Shown: positions 54,838 to 64,000 of the stretch, piece after piece
How positions within the stretch are numbered: position 1 is the first letter of the stretch
Layout: every line of letters starts with the position of its first letter
Source: Muricea muricata
Taxonomy: Eukaryota; Cnidaria; Anthozoa; Malacalcyonacea; Plexauridae
Direction: 5' to 3'
Length of the DNA stretch: 64,000 nt
Assembly: GCA_963855995.1 (NCBI GenBank)
Contig: OY979731.1
Span: forward strand, 4,868,942-4,932,941
The notes under the pieces: model-generated
Databases searched by the model: none
The model's input: only the letters and a program-made list of their open reading frames with translations
What the model was told of the DNA's origin: nothing
Position numbers and translations under genes: made by a program

Positions 54838-55021
54838 ACCGTTTTTTTGTGGTACATATTGGGCATCGTCCTTTGTCCATTATAGGTGCTTCAGGGGAAT
54901 GGCTTGAAGATTGCAAGGTCTTCGCAGCTTTTCTTTTTTGAGCTCTTGGGGTTGATGTTGGCACAGGATGGTGTTCTGCAGGTCTTGTCTCTACTGTGAA
55001 TGGCAAGACCGAATCTATAAC
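54838..55021 (-). CDS. candidate exon with CxxC motif running into the CA array
   Basis: Minus strand after the acceptor TTGTGTTATAG: DSVLPFTVETRPAEHHPVPT, then QKRKAAKTLQSSS and DKGRCPICTTKKRCVGYL, continuing into CVCV.. of the CA repeat. A basic stretch plus CPIC resembles the C-terminal zinc-binding tail of piggyBac-type transposases, but the match is weak. Its phase does not join the exon at 55156-55271 directly. Confidence 0.3.
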
Positions 55022-55155
55022 ACAATTCAATAAACAATTTAGTAAACATACTACAATGACATGTGCAAATTAAACCTTCCTTCGATGCATATCAAAGGGT
55101 CAGCAACTGCCATTCATAAAAGTATAAGCCCATAGTATAATGCTTTGGAACTCAC

Positions 55156-55271
55156 TGATTTGAGAGACGAAGTCCAAATGCAAATGTAACGGTCGCGACA
55201 TTCTTCTTCAAGTTCGTGCATAATAAATGCACTTGATGTGATTCGACGGTCAAGCAACGGGCATGAGATAT
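55156..55271 (-). CDS. candidate exon, Cys-containing (PAN-like?)
   Basis: Acceptor TACAATTTTCAG, donor AAATCA/gtgagt. Reads (D)ISCPLLDRRITSSAFIMH, then ELEEECRDRYICIWTSSLKS. The C....I.S......EEEC...C.C pattern resembles the first half of a PAN/apple domain. The 2-nt entry joins exactly to the 1-nt exit of 55354-55460, which supports both exons. The family remains uncertain. Confidence 0.5.
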
Positions 55272-55353
55272 CTGAAAATTGTAAACATAGATCGGTGTAT
55301 ACGAATGTCAAAAATATCAACAAACTATAAAGGTGAAAGAGTTGTATACTCAC

Positions 55354-55460
55354 CACCTGGCGATTTCAAAATATTACGTTTTGACATTGGATTAACCGCA
55401 GTTTCAGTTGCATCATTGTATGCCTCGGTAAACCCGATATACGACACCCATGCGTGATTA
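55354..55460 (-). CDS. candidate exon preceding 55156-55271
   Basis: Acceptor AATTTCTGTAG, donor CCAGGTG/gtgagt. Reads NHAWVSYIGFTEAYNDATET, then AVNPMSKRNILKSPG. It ends in phase 1 and joins the next exon to form Asp. Unrecognised. It lies only ~35 bp from the pentanucleotide array, inside which its upstream intron must run. Confidence 0.45.
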
Positions 55461-55493
55461 CTACAGAAATTATTTGACAGTATATTTTAATGT

Positions 55494-56356
55494 AGTAGTA
55501 TAGTATAGTATAGTATAGTATAGTATAGTATAGTATAGTATAGTATAGTATAGTATAGTATAGTATAGTATAGTATAGTATAGTATAGTATAGTATAGTA
55601 TAGTATAGTATAGTATAGTATAGTATAGTATAGTATAGTATAGTATAGTATAGTATAGTATAGTATAGTATAGTATAGTATAGTATAGTATAGTATAGTA
55701 TAGTATAGTATAGTATAGTATAGTATAGTATAGTATAGTATAGTATAGTATAGTATAGTATAGTATAGTATAGTATAGTATAGTATAGTATAGTATAGTA
55801 TAGTATAGTATAGTATAGTATAGTATAGTATAGTATAGTATAGTATAGTATAGTATAGTATAGTATAGTATAGTATAGTATAGTATAGTATAGTATAGTA
55901 TAGTATAGTATAGTATAGTATAGTATAGTATAGTATAGTATAGTATAGTATAGTATAGTATAGTATAGTATAGTATAGTATAGTATAGTATAGTATAGTA
56001 TAGTATAGTATAGTATAGTATAGTATAGTATAGTATAGTATAGTATAGTATAGTATAGTATAGTATAGTATAGTATAGTATAGTATAGTATAGTATAGTA
56101 TAGTATAGTATAGTATAGTATAGTATAGTATAGTATAGTATAGTATAGTATAGTATAGTATAGTATAGTATAGTATAGTATAGTATAGTATAGTATAGTA
56201 TAGTATAGTATAGTATAGTATAGTATAGTATAGTATAGTATAGTATAGTATAGTATAGTATAGTATAGTATAGTATAGTATAGTATAGTATAGTATAGTA
56301 TAGTATAGTATAGTATAGTATAGTATAGTATAGTATAGTATAGTATAGTATAGTAT
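55494..56356. repeat. (TAGTA)n microsatellite, ~172 units
   Basis: About 860 bp of perfect pentanucleotide repeat (TATAG on the same strand). The ILYYT frame across it is a by-product. Confidence 0.98.
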
Positions 56357-57570
56357 ATCAATCTCTCGTTCTTAAACTACAGGTATCCAGTTGCAAAACA
56401 ACAGGAAATATACACTCAAACGCACAGAAAAATAAGATCAATCTCTCGTTCTTAAACTACCGGTATCCAGTTCCAAAACAACAGGAAATATACACTCAAA
56501 CACACAGAAAAATAAAATCAATTAAAATTAATCTATCGTTCTTAAACCATACCATGCACGCCAAAAGCTCTTTTGCAAAACAGGAAATATACACTCAAAC
56601 GCACACAAAAATAAAATCAATCTCTCGTTCTTAATAAGAAACATGACATGATTTACACGTCCTTAATAATACATAAATTGTATACTTTATAGTACGATTA
56701 AATAATGTATACTCATATATACTTATTGCGCGAGGTTTTACTATTATATGTTACGTAATCAATATTGTATATACTTATAGGCAAAACAACAGGAAATATG
56801 CACTCTCAATGTCAAACACACAGAAAAATAAGATCAATCTCTCGTTCTTAAACTACCGGTATCCAGTTGCAAAACAACAGGAAATATACACTCAAACACA
56901 CAGAAATAAAATCAATTAAAATCAATCTATCGTTCTTAAACTATACCATGCACGCCAAAAGCTCTTTTGCAAAACAGGAAATATACACTCAAACGCACAC
57001 AAAAATAAAATCAATCTCTCGTTCTTAATAAGAAATATGACATGATTTACACGTCCTTAATAATACATTAATTGTATACTTTATAGTACGATTAAATAAT
57101 GTATACTCATATACTTATTGCGCGAGGTTTTACTATTATATGTTACGTAATCAATATTGTATATACTTATAGGCAAAACAACAGGAAATATGCACTCTCA
57201 ATGTCAAACACACAGAAAAATAAGATCAATCTCTCGTTCTTAAACTACCGGTATCCAGTTGCAAAACAACAGGAAATATACACTCAAACACACAGAAATA
57301 AAATCAATTAAAATCAATCTATCGTTCTTAAACTATACCATGCACGCCAAAAGCTCTTTTGCAAAACAGGAAATATACACTCAAACGCACACAAAAATAA
57401 AATCAATCTCTCGTTCTAAATAAGAAATATGACATGATTTACACGTTCTTAATAATACATTAATTGTATACTTTATAGTACGATTAAATAATGTATACTC
57501 ATATACTTATTGCGCGAGGTTTTACTATTATATGTTATGTAATCAATATTGTATATACTTATAGGTTTTA
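56357..57570. repeat. ~393-bp tandem repeat, about three units
   Basis: ATCAATCTCTCGTTCTTAAA recurs at 56358, 56439, 56834 and 57226. The last two full units are nearly identical, including CATGCACGCCAAAAGCTCTT and ATTGCGCGAGGTTTTACTAT. It directly abuts the pentanucleotide array. Confidence 0.9.
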
Positions 57571-57852
57571 CTATTATAAATAATGTATTAAATATTGTAT
57601 ACTAATAGGCAAATTGTAAAATATGATATACTGATGCGCAGAATAGACTGTAATATTGCGCGAAGTTTCGTAGCGTGACACAATAACAGGAAGTGATATT
57701 ACATGTAACCCTCAAATTCACCTAGCTCATTAGCTGTAGGTCTATCATTCTTGGCATGACATCCACATTGCTTTATGATCACTGCAGTCTGCAGATCTCA
57801 TATGATGATCACTAAAGTATGTTTCTAAATTACCTGAGACAATTTCCACATT

Positions 57853-58044
57853 TTATACAATGTTGGTATATATATAGGTCAATAAGTGTTTGTTATCAGT
57901 TGTAGGATTGTCAACTAATTTTCTATAGCCATTGTCTCTGACCATGACATTATAAAGTGATTCTCTTTCCGCTTCAACCAACCAATTTACATTAAAATCT
58001 CCATTAAATATGTTATGACTGCTGTGATCGACAATGTGCTGCAA
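57853..58044 (-). pseudogene. LINE endonuclease (APE-type) fragment
   Basis: Minus strand HNIFNGDFNVNWLVEAERES, then YRKLVDNPTTDN and YIYTNIV. GDFN and the PT......LxxIYTN block are conserved in AP-endonuclease domains of LINEs (the usual LLDHIYTN has become LLTYIYTN). Only ~60 residues remain. Confidence 0.75.
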
Positions 58045-58249
58045 TGCTGAAATTAAATTATATTGTTACCCTTATTTGTAATTTGTATAAAATGCTCTGT
58101 AAAATTTGCGATTTTAAAGCAAATATCTAAATTTTATTATCCAAAACAAAACAACTAAGAACTTATGAGAGCATACCTTAGTAAAATCCCAGAAAGAAAG
58201 CAAAGAAACACTTTACAAACCGCCCAATATTATTCAGCACTTTAAACGA

Positions 58250-58500
58250 ACGAACAAAGCACACACTGCATTGAATTTGCAGCGCTACCATAAGCTCCAT
58301 ACGTCACGAGTTATATTGTCACAACTTCGGGGCATTGTCGGTAACATTAAAATACTTTTAAGTGTTAGCGTTTATTTTGTAAGCTCGTGACGTCAAAATA
58401 CGTCATATTCGTTGACCAAACACAGCCAGTCACCCAGCCAGCCAGTCCCCCAGAATTTTCGCATACATAGCTCTACGTTGCTATGCAACGTAGACGCAAA
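58250..58500. promoter_or_regulatory. possible CRE/X-box-like cluster
   Basis: TACGTCACGAG (58298), CGTGACGTCAAAATACGTCAT (58385-58405) and the palindrome CTACGTTGCTATGCAACGTAG (58472-58492, similar to an RFX X-box) lie within 200 bp. No gene start was found next to them, so this may be chance or a lost promoter. Confidence 0.25.
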
Positions 58501-59110
58501 AAAACGGTTGGAAAACATTCTCTAAACTAAAGAATGCAAAAAAGTAATTGAAATTAATGGACCGTCACTTTATACCTTAAGCCACAGTTGACGCCTAATC
58601 GTTGCAAAATGCAACAGACCGTTTCAAGAACAGTCTTATTCTTAAATCAGCATCATATATAACCGTGATCATATGCAGTTTCAGATGTAGTATGACATTG
58701 TCGTGATTGTTAATGTTTGTAATCATAATTGTTCATTGTAATTTGTAATGCATACTAATCATTTGTAATTGTCTGTAAATATGCATTTCAGCATTAGGGC
58801 TGCAAGTTATTGATGATTAAACTATCTATCTCCGTCTATATGGAACATATTTATGAGCCCAATTTTCTTCTTTGTCTCAGTAGCTCATTGGTGTGCTCTG
58901 TTTTGTACTCAAAGTAAAGTAACAATGCTATGTGTTGTTCAATACTAATAATTGTAATTATTAAACATTGCAGTTTTTTGTATATTGTGCAAATTTACCC
59001 TTTGGGAATTCCATTGCTTCATATATTCCTGCTCGAGTTTGCAAGATCCCTGTAGTGGTGTATTCTGATTGTGTTAAGAAGATGTTGTAGCTATTTTAAA
59101 GGATTAGGTA
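58500..59110. other. no gene seen
   Basis: AT-rich sequence with no supported feature. Confidence 0.35.
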
Positions 59111-59114
59111 TTCT

Positions 59115-59300
59115 CAAACCAGCAAACTGATCAATTACAGTCGTGGTAAATAATAGAAGCATCCGAAAAAAAATGACCAGTTCAACTCCTCACGTTTGAG
59201 CAATTCCCCTGATCAATTCTTAACTTAACGTTTACTGAAAAATCGGAATGAACACAAATAAGATACAGCATTCTCACTGTTCAATAAACAAGAAGTTGTG
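59115..59300. repeat. dispersed repeat copy
   Basis: TACAGTCGTGGTAA...AGAAGCATCCG and a TGATCAATTC block are shared with 60000-60150 and 33765-33915. Confidence 0.5.
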
Positions 59301-59999
59301 AACCTTTTAACAGACTTTTCATAATTTTGGTATTGTTGTTCCTACCCACATGTACGCTAGAAGTACCTATTTTTAAATTTATACAATTGAATGTGTCCTC
59401 AGTTATGTATGCTAAACAGATTGACGCATAAAGTGAATTAGAGATAAATTGTGTTAGGAGATCACTGCCCAAAAACGCCTGGCCAGCCCGTTCTTGTTTG
59501 TCTTTTGCTGCATTAGAACGTGATTTGTTTAGTACAAGTTTGTTCATGCAAGTTGTGTTAAAAAACGTAACAACTTTTCCACTGGTAGCTTATTCGTGGG
59601 GCATAAAGCTAATTTTACTTAAAACATAAAGCTAATTTTAGCAAGAAATACCAAACAAGCGTATTAATCCAGCTAACATAATTTGTTCTCGCACTTATTA
59701 TAATAAGTTACGAACAAGAACCGATACCGCTTAAAGTTAAATTAAATTAAATCGTCAATACCTAGGTTCGTTATGCATTGCTTGTTAGATTCAATTTCGT
59801 ATTTTGTGCAATGTTCATCCAATAATAATAATACACTTATATCCATTTGAATATTATAGCATTATCGATAACAGTGATTTTCACTGAAGGGGTCAACCAG
59901 CATAAATAATATTCAAGATGTTCTCATCCTTAAAATGTTGGGGCTAAACTCGATCTGTCGATCCTAAAATTGCTAATTCACTTGCTACAGTCGCGGCAA

Positions 60000-60150
60000 G
60001 AGAAGCGTTCCGAGAATATTGGACCGATTCATTTGCTCAAATTTCGGAATTCTGATCAATCCACAAAATTTTGAAGAAGTTGCCTGAAAGATTCACAAAT
60101 TGACCAATCAGAATGCTATATCTTTTTCGTGAGCACTCTGATTGGTCAAT
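60000..60150. repeat. dispersed repeat copy
   Basis: TACAGTCGCGGCAAGAGAAG, CAATCAGAATGCTATATCTT and TCTGATTGGTCAATA match the copies at 33.8 and 59.1 kb. Confidence 0.55.
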
Positions 60151-60159
60151 ATATATGTT

Positions 60160-60675
60160 TATCATATACTTGTGCCTTTATCTGGGCGATAACACGGTGA
60201 CATAAAAACGATATGCCCCGTGATATCGTTTTTTGTCCCGCGATATCGTTTTTTGTCCCGCGATGTCGTTTTTTGCCCCGCTCAAACAAAGATGGCGTCC
60301 GACTAAAGGATCGATAGAAAGATAACAATAAAAATATAAAATAATACAAGGAAAATAACACCAAGAAATTTGCAGCTATTAGAAGATAAGTTATTTTTGG
60401 TTTGCTTTTCTAATTTCTGCCTGTTTAGCGTATTTTAAAACAATAATTTTGAATTCATTTTGAAATGTACTCAAAGTATAAATAACTTGAAAATATAATC
60501 TGGTTTTTGCTCTAGATAAAGGCACAAGCATGTGATAAATAGGTTATCACATTCGAGACTCGGTAATATCAGTTTTATCGCTCTCGTTGCGATATCATAT
60601 TTTGTATCAAATATGATATCGTCTCTCGAGCGATAAAACTGATATCACCTCGCCTCTCATATAATAACCTATACA
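60160..60675. repeat. nested palindrome with 21-bp tandem repeats
   Basis: TTGTGCCTTTATCT (60170) is mirrored by AGATAAAGGCACAA (60519). A second, tighter palindrome at 60540-60675 pairs ATCAGTTTTATCGCTCTCG with CTCGAGCGATAAAACTGAT. Between them four copies of CGATATCGTTTTTTGTCCCG lie at 60209-60285. It looks like a fold-back element. Confidence 0.75.
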
Positions 60676-60682
60676 TATAGGT

Positions 60683-60684
<2 letters not shown>

Positions 60685-60770
<86 letters not shown>
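60685..60770. repeat. (TA)n microsatellite
   Basis: About 86 bp of uninterrupted AT directly after the palindrome. Confidence 0.95.
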
Positions 60771-60772
<2 letters not shown>

Positions 60773-61383
60773 ATAAAGGAGTAGCCCTTATTTTATTCGA
60801 ATTCGTGCGTCAAAAAATGCCGCTTTTTGGAATCAAGCGCTATTGGCGCTCGCTCCCTAACGAGCCCATTCTGTGTTATTTTGCAGGAACAAACTCTAAT
60901 TAATTTGCAACGTGCACAAAAATCCTCTGCTATAGCGTTTCCCGCATTCTTGAACTCATGGAGTTAAAACCAGGTAAAAACATTTAAATTCGAACGCGCG
61001 TCACTAGGGGAACCCTTTTGGGAAGCACTGTATGATTAAAACTGTATGATTAATTGACCTGTTTGAAATTATCCGACATCCAAGGCCACACGTGATCTAC
61101 TCTCAAATTTAATTTAACAAATTGCAATTGAAATAGGTGGCCACTGTGGAGAACAAAATGGAACAATAAACAAAGAGTCACTGGCGTCCGAAGCCTGTGT
61201 CACCGCGCATGTCGCATTATATGCAGCATGTTCAAGGCCTTTACAGCAGATAAGTGTAGGTATGTTTAGCGAAGCGATTTTTTATATGGATTAATAATGA
61301 GTACTGGTGGAGCTAGCCGGCCATATCTTAATGCTGGTAACTATATTATTGAGCTCACTGGTTTGGCTTTGGATCTCTGATAC

Positions 61384-61498
61384 CTGAATTACGGAGGATC
61401 TTATGCAAACAAGGTTTTGCTTTCTCATATTCAACGTCGTTGTAATATCGTCCCAGTAAAGGATCTTCATTGGGGTGTAGGTTGTCAGCAAACCGCAT
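61384..61498 (-). CDS. candidate first exon, unrecognised
   Basis: ATG at 61498; MRFADNLHPNEDPLLGRYYN, then DVEYEKAKPCLHKILRNS, ending AATTCAG/gtatca. The protein composition looks natural and the donor is good. No family is recognised and no second exon was found. Confidence 0.3.
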
Positions 61499-61499
61499 T

Positions 61500-62330
61500 A
61501 TGGTCAACAACGTCGACGTCGCAATGTAACACGACGTACTTCAAGCAATAATTGAATTTGTGGTTCTGAAATAAAATAAAACAGAAGTGTGGTAATTAAC
61601 GACCGCCCCCGCAACCCACCTCTTCCACAAGAAGGCAGTTTCTAAGACCATTTGCAATCTACCCTGAACCGTGACTAATCAAACGTTTTGTTTTACGTTT
61701 ATTTCCATGACGTTCAGGTGCGTAACGTCATGTTTTGTAATTAACGTTTGCTCGCTTTTTTTAAACATGAAATGTTCGGCCAATGATAGAACTCTTTATG
61801 TCATTTTAAATGAATTGAACGACATTTCAATAATTCTTCATCATTGTTCTATCGCACATCTTTCTTCCTCAAACAAAACTAACTTGTATCATTCTTGTAA
61901 ATCGCAATACATCCTAACTGCGAATTTCAACTGTTTGGGCGAGCAAAAGTCAACAACTGTAATTACAAAACTTGACGGTTACGCTCCAAAACGTTACTGG
62001 AAATCGACATAAATAAAGATGCTTGATTTGTCATGGTTCATGGTGGATTGCAAATGGCAGTATTAACTTGTCCAATTATAGTGTTTTTGAAAATGATAGG
62101 AGCGCGTGTTTTCGCCAAAATGCACAAGGAGTCACATCATTACTTGTTTATACTATAACAAGAAAAGCATACGGCTATTCGCCTGTAACCATGTTACGAA
62201 AGTGGACAGAAATCCCCAATAATTCTTAAAGTCTTATGTGAACAACAGAAACATTTAATCATTATATTTTCCCATCCAAATCAACCAGATTTCAATCTAG
62301 CGGAATCATCAAGTATTTCTGACTTGAAAC
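61500..62330. other. open frames without support
   Basis: Frames of 113 and 68 codons lie on the plus strand (61671-62012 and 62023-62229). Neither shows a domain, signal peptide or splice context I can recognise. Confidence 0.3.
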
Positions 62331-62470
62331 AACCGATCCGAACGTCGTAACCCAGTAAGATTATTATCAGATTATTGTATCCAATAAAATATAAGACTCT
62401 CACGGTTAGGATTAGGGTTGAAGTTCGGGTCAGGGTTCATTTTATATGCATGAAATGACAATTCCAATTA

Positions 62471-62574
62471 ACAATTAGATTACGAGCTCGAGATTTCTAT
62501 GCGATGATAGTTGATGAGGGCGAAGCCCGAATCAGCTATCAACACATAGAAATTGAGAGAGAGTAATCTAATTG
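62471..62574. repeat. imperfect palindrome
   Basis: CAATTAGATTAC at the left and GTAATCTAATTG at the right, with ATTTCTATG/CATAGAAAT and ATAGTTGAT/ATCAGCTAT inside; nested in the element above. Confidence 0.75.
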
Positions 62575-62682
62575 CTTCAGTAGAATCTGAGATAAATAAT
62601 TGAATCATAAGCCATTTTGTTAAAAATAATATTACATATTGTCTTTGAATTGGAAAAATACGCCAGGAAAATTGTTGTTTTG

Positions 62683-62718
62683 CTACTCGCTATCTATCGA
62701 GGAATAGATAGCGAGTAG
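62683..62718. repeat. perfect 15-bp stem hairpin
   Basis: CTACTCGCTATCTAT and its complement around a 6-nt loop CGAGGA. Confidence 0.9.
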
Positions 62719-63049
62719 AGTAGCCAATCAAATTACAGTACTTGCATTAGTATGCTAGTATGATTCTACTAATAAGCATTAGAAACACCAAACGTTGTAA
62801 CCAGTAATTTTATTGGGTTACAACGTTCGGATCAGCTGCTTGAAAGCGCACGTCTTACAGCTTGAATATGTACAAGTTCGTCTCTACGAACCGTACAGTG
62901 TATTACTCAAGGACATGATGATTTTAAATTTGTATTAAGTTGAAGTTACTTCACAAAATATACGCTAACGATACACGCGCAAAACGTTTGCACGAGTAAC
63001 TTTTAAATGGATTTAATTTCTACATTGTCATACTTCCGTATGAAAACAG

Positions 63050-63535
63050 AACTTATCAGAATAGGTATTATAACAGGACTCCCAGAGCATTTAACAGTCT
63101 ACCACCACATATCCGTAGAGCGGATGTAACCATTCGACAATTTATGACACACACAACTGAGCTTGTATATGAAATTGATGTTCCACAAACTTTCAAAACT
63201 GTTTGTTGTAAGTGTCATTCGTGTCGTCCTTTGTCCAGTCTTGTATATAAAATGTGTTGTTAGTAGATGAGTCATTTGCTGACCTCAGAATACTTTACAT
63301 TTTGGCTTTTGTTATCAGAATTCACAAAGTTCTTGTGGTTACTAGGCAGTTTTATAGTGATTACTTGACAGTTTCATACACTTCATTCATCCGATTATCT
63401 TTCTGAGGGCAGCGAATAACCAAAATCTTGTAAAAATTGTTTGTATAATTTAGGTACCATGTTAATGAAGCAATGAGCTCTGTAGGGCTTACCGGTGAGG
63501 TTTGACAAAGCTTTTTATATAAATAAATAAACTGC
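63050..63535 (+). pseudogene. LINE 3' end fragment with ATAA-rich tail
   Basis: TYQNRYYNRTPRAFNSLPPH, then IRRADVTIRQFMTHTTELVY and FKTVCCKCHSCRPLSSL up to a stop. Same LINE family as 15653-16205, where the same tail is frameshifted. Here the tail is intact, giving a Cys-rich end (CCKCHSC). The copy ends with GACAAAGCTTTTTATATAAA and TAAATAAA. Confidence 0.75.
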
Positions 63536-63539
63536 CAAA

Positions 63540-64000
63540 TACTCTCTGGTTTACTGAGTCCCGAGGCCAGCCCGACAATTCAGACGTGCTATGCAAATAT
63601 TTGTATTCCAAGGGCGGTAATCCATCCAATCTTTATATTCCAAGGGCGATAATCCATTCAAAAAGGACCTGGGGGTATGATTCCCTAATTTTTTTTAGAA
63701 CTTTAGTACAGGCACTGGATTTTTAAATGTACTTTACTATAAACTCCTATTCTATATTACTCCTATTGTTAATGCAATGAATTCATTTATAGCGGTATAA
63801 AGATATTAAAAACTGTTGTGTGGGCACGTCGAAATATTTTGTTACGATTAAATAACATCTATAAATTTTAATAAAATTCGAACTAAGGGGAAGTAGTTAG
63901 ATATTCTTGCCCCACACTTCAAAAAGTGAGGAGGCAGCACACCCCCCAGGATTGACGCCCTTCCTCCCTTTGGTATGTGACCTACTTAATTTATACTACT
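63540..64000. other. no gene seen; short direct repeat
   Basis: TATTCCAAGGGCGGTAATCC and TATTCCAAGGGCGATAATCC form a ~30-bp direct repeat at 63604 and 63636. No other supported feature. Confidence 0.45.

Larger units (their letters stand above)
62336..62834. mobile_element. ~500-bp inverted-repeat element (GATCCGAACGT family)
   Basis: GATCCGAACGTCGTAACCCA at the left is mirrored by TGGGTTACAACGTTCGGATC at the right. Internal ATTGTATCCAATAAAAT-like sequences lie near both ends. A lone end of the family occurs at 21459-21473. Confidence 0.65.

Noticed and set aside
55366-56361. 331-codon Ile-Leu-Tyr-Tyr-Thr frame
   Set aside because: By-product of the perfect pentanucleotide array.
61671-62229. 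113- and 68-codon frames as one gene
   Set aside because: Different frames, no splice junction linking them, no recognised domain.

Overview
The window looks like an AT-rich, repeat-laden animal nuclear genome. Host genes are split by GT-AG introns and scattered among many transposable elements. Three domain combinations (a PAN/apple plus fibrinogen-like protein, a secreted PLAT protein, and a THAP protein) and the element mix (Penelope-like, DIRS-like, non-LTR, hAT-type and TA-type MITEs) fit a marine invertebrate, most likely a cnidarian. That assignment is inference. No bacterial operon, CRISPR array, rRNA gene or intact canonical tRNA was seen.

Region by region. 0.5-2.3 kb: a palindromic MITE, then three exons of a secreted PLAT-domain protein. 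2.6-5.9 kb: a complex palindrome array whose arms carry a tRNA-like motif. 7.27-8.99 kb: five tandem copies of a ~356 bp repeat. 9-10.6 kb: a small MITE, a tRNA-derived SINE-like segment and a LINE remnant. 10.9-14.85 kb: two Penelope-like elements (PLEs) head to head inside a larger inverted repeat; each has a hammerhead ribozyme at its 3' end, and one 13-bp target duplication flanks the pair. 15.6-21 kb: a LINE 3' fragment and several MITEs with clear target duplications. 21.7-24 kb: four minus-strand exons of a PAN plus fibrinogen-like protein. 24.3-26.1 kb: nested MITEs. 26.7-27.1 kb: a 31-bp minisatellite. 27.95-39.33 kb: an 11.4-kb segment bounded by ~125-bp inverted repeats, with a THAP-domain gene starting just inside the right repeat and triplicated 27-nt mini-exons near the left one. 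41.8-48.7 kb: a diverged segmental duplication, one copy holding a DIRS element and the other keeping the empty site. 49.46-51.25 kb: a 5'-truncated LINE. 51.54-53.80 kb: a three-exon gene for a strongly cationic, Arg/Trp-rich secreted peptide precursor that resembles an antimicrobial peptide. 53.9-57.6 kb: an ~880 bp CA array, an ~860 bp pentanucleotide array and a 393-bp tandem repeat. 57.8-64 kb: LINE fragments, palindromes and dispersed repeats.

The most interesting loci are the cationic-peptide gene with a GOLPH3-like ORF antisense in its second intron, the palindromic Penelope pair with ribozymes, the DIRS element with its local empty site, and the 11.4-kb THAP-containing segment. Most of the remaining space is non-coding, and only genes with recognisable domains or consistent splice phases are listed.
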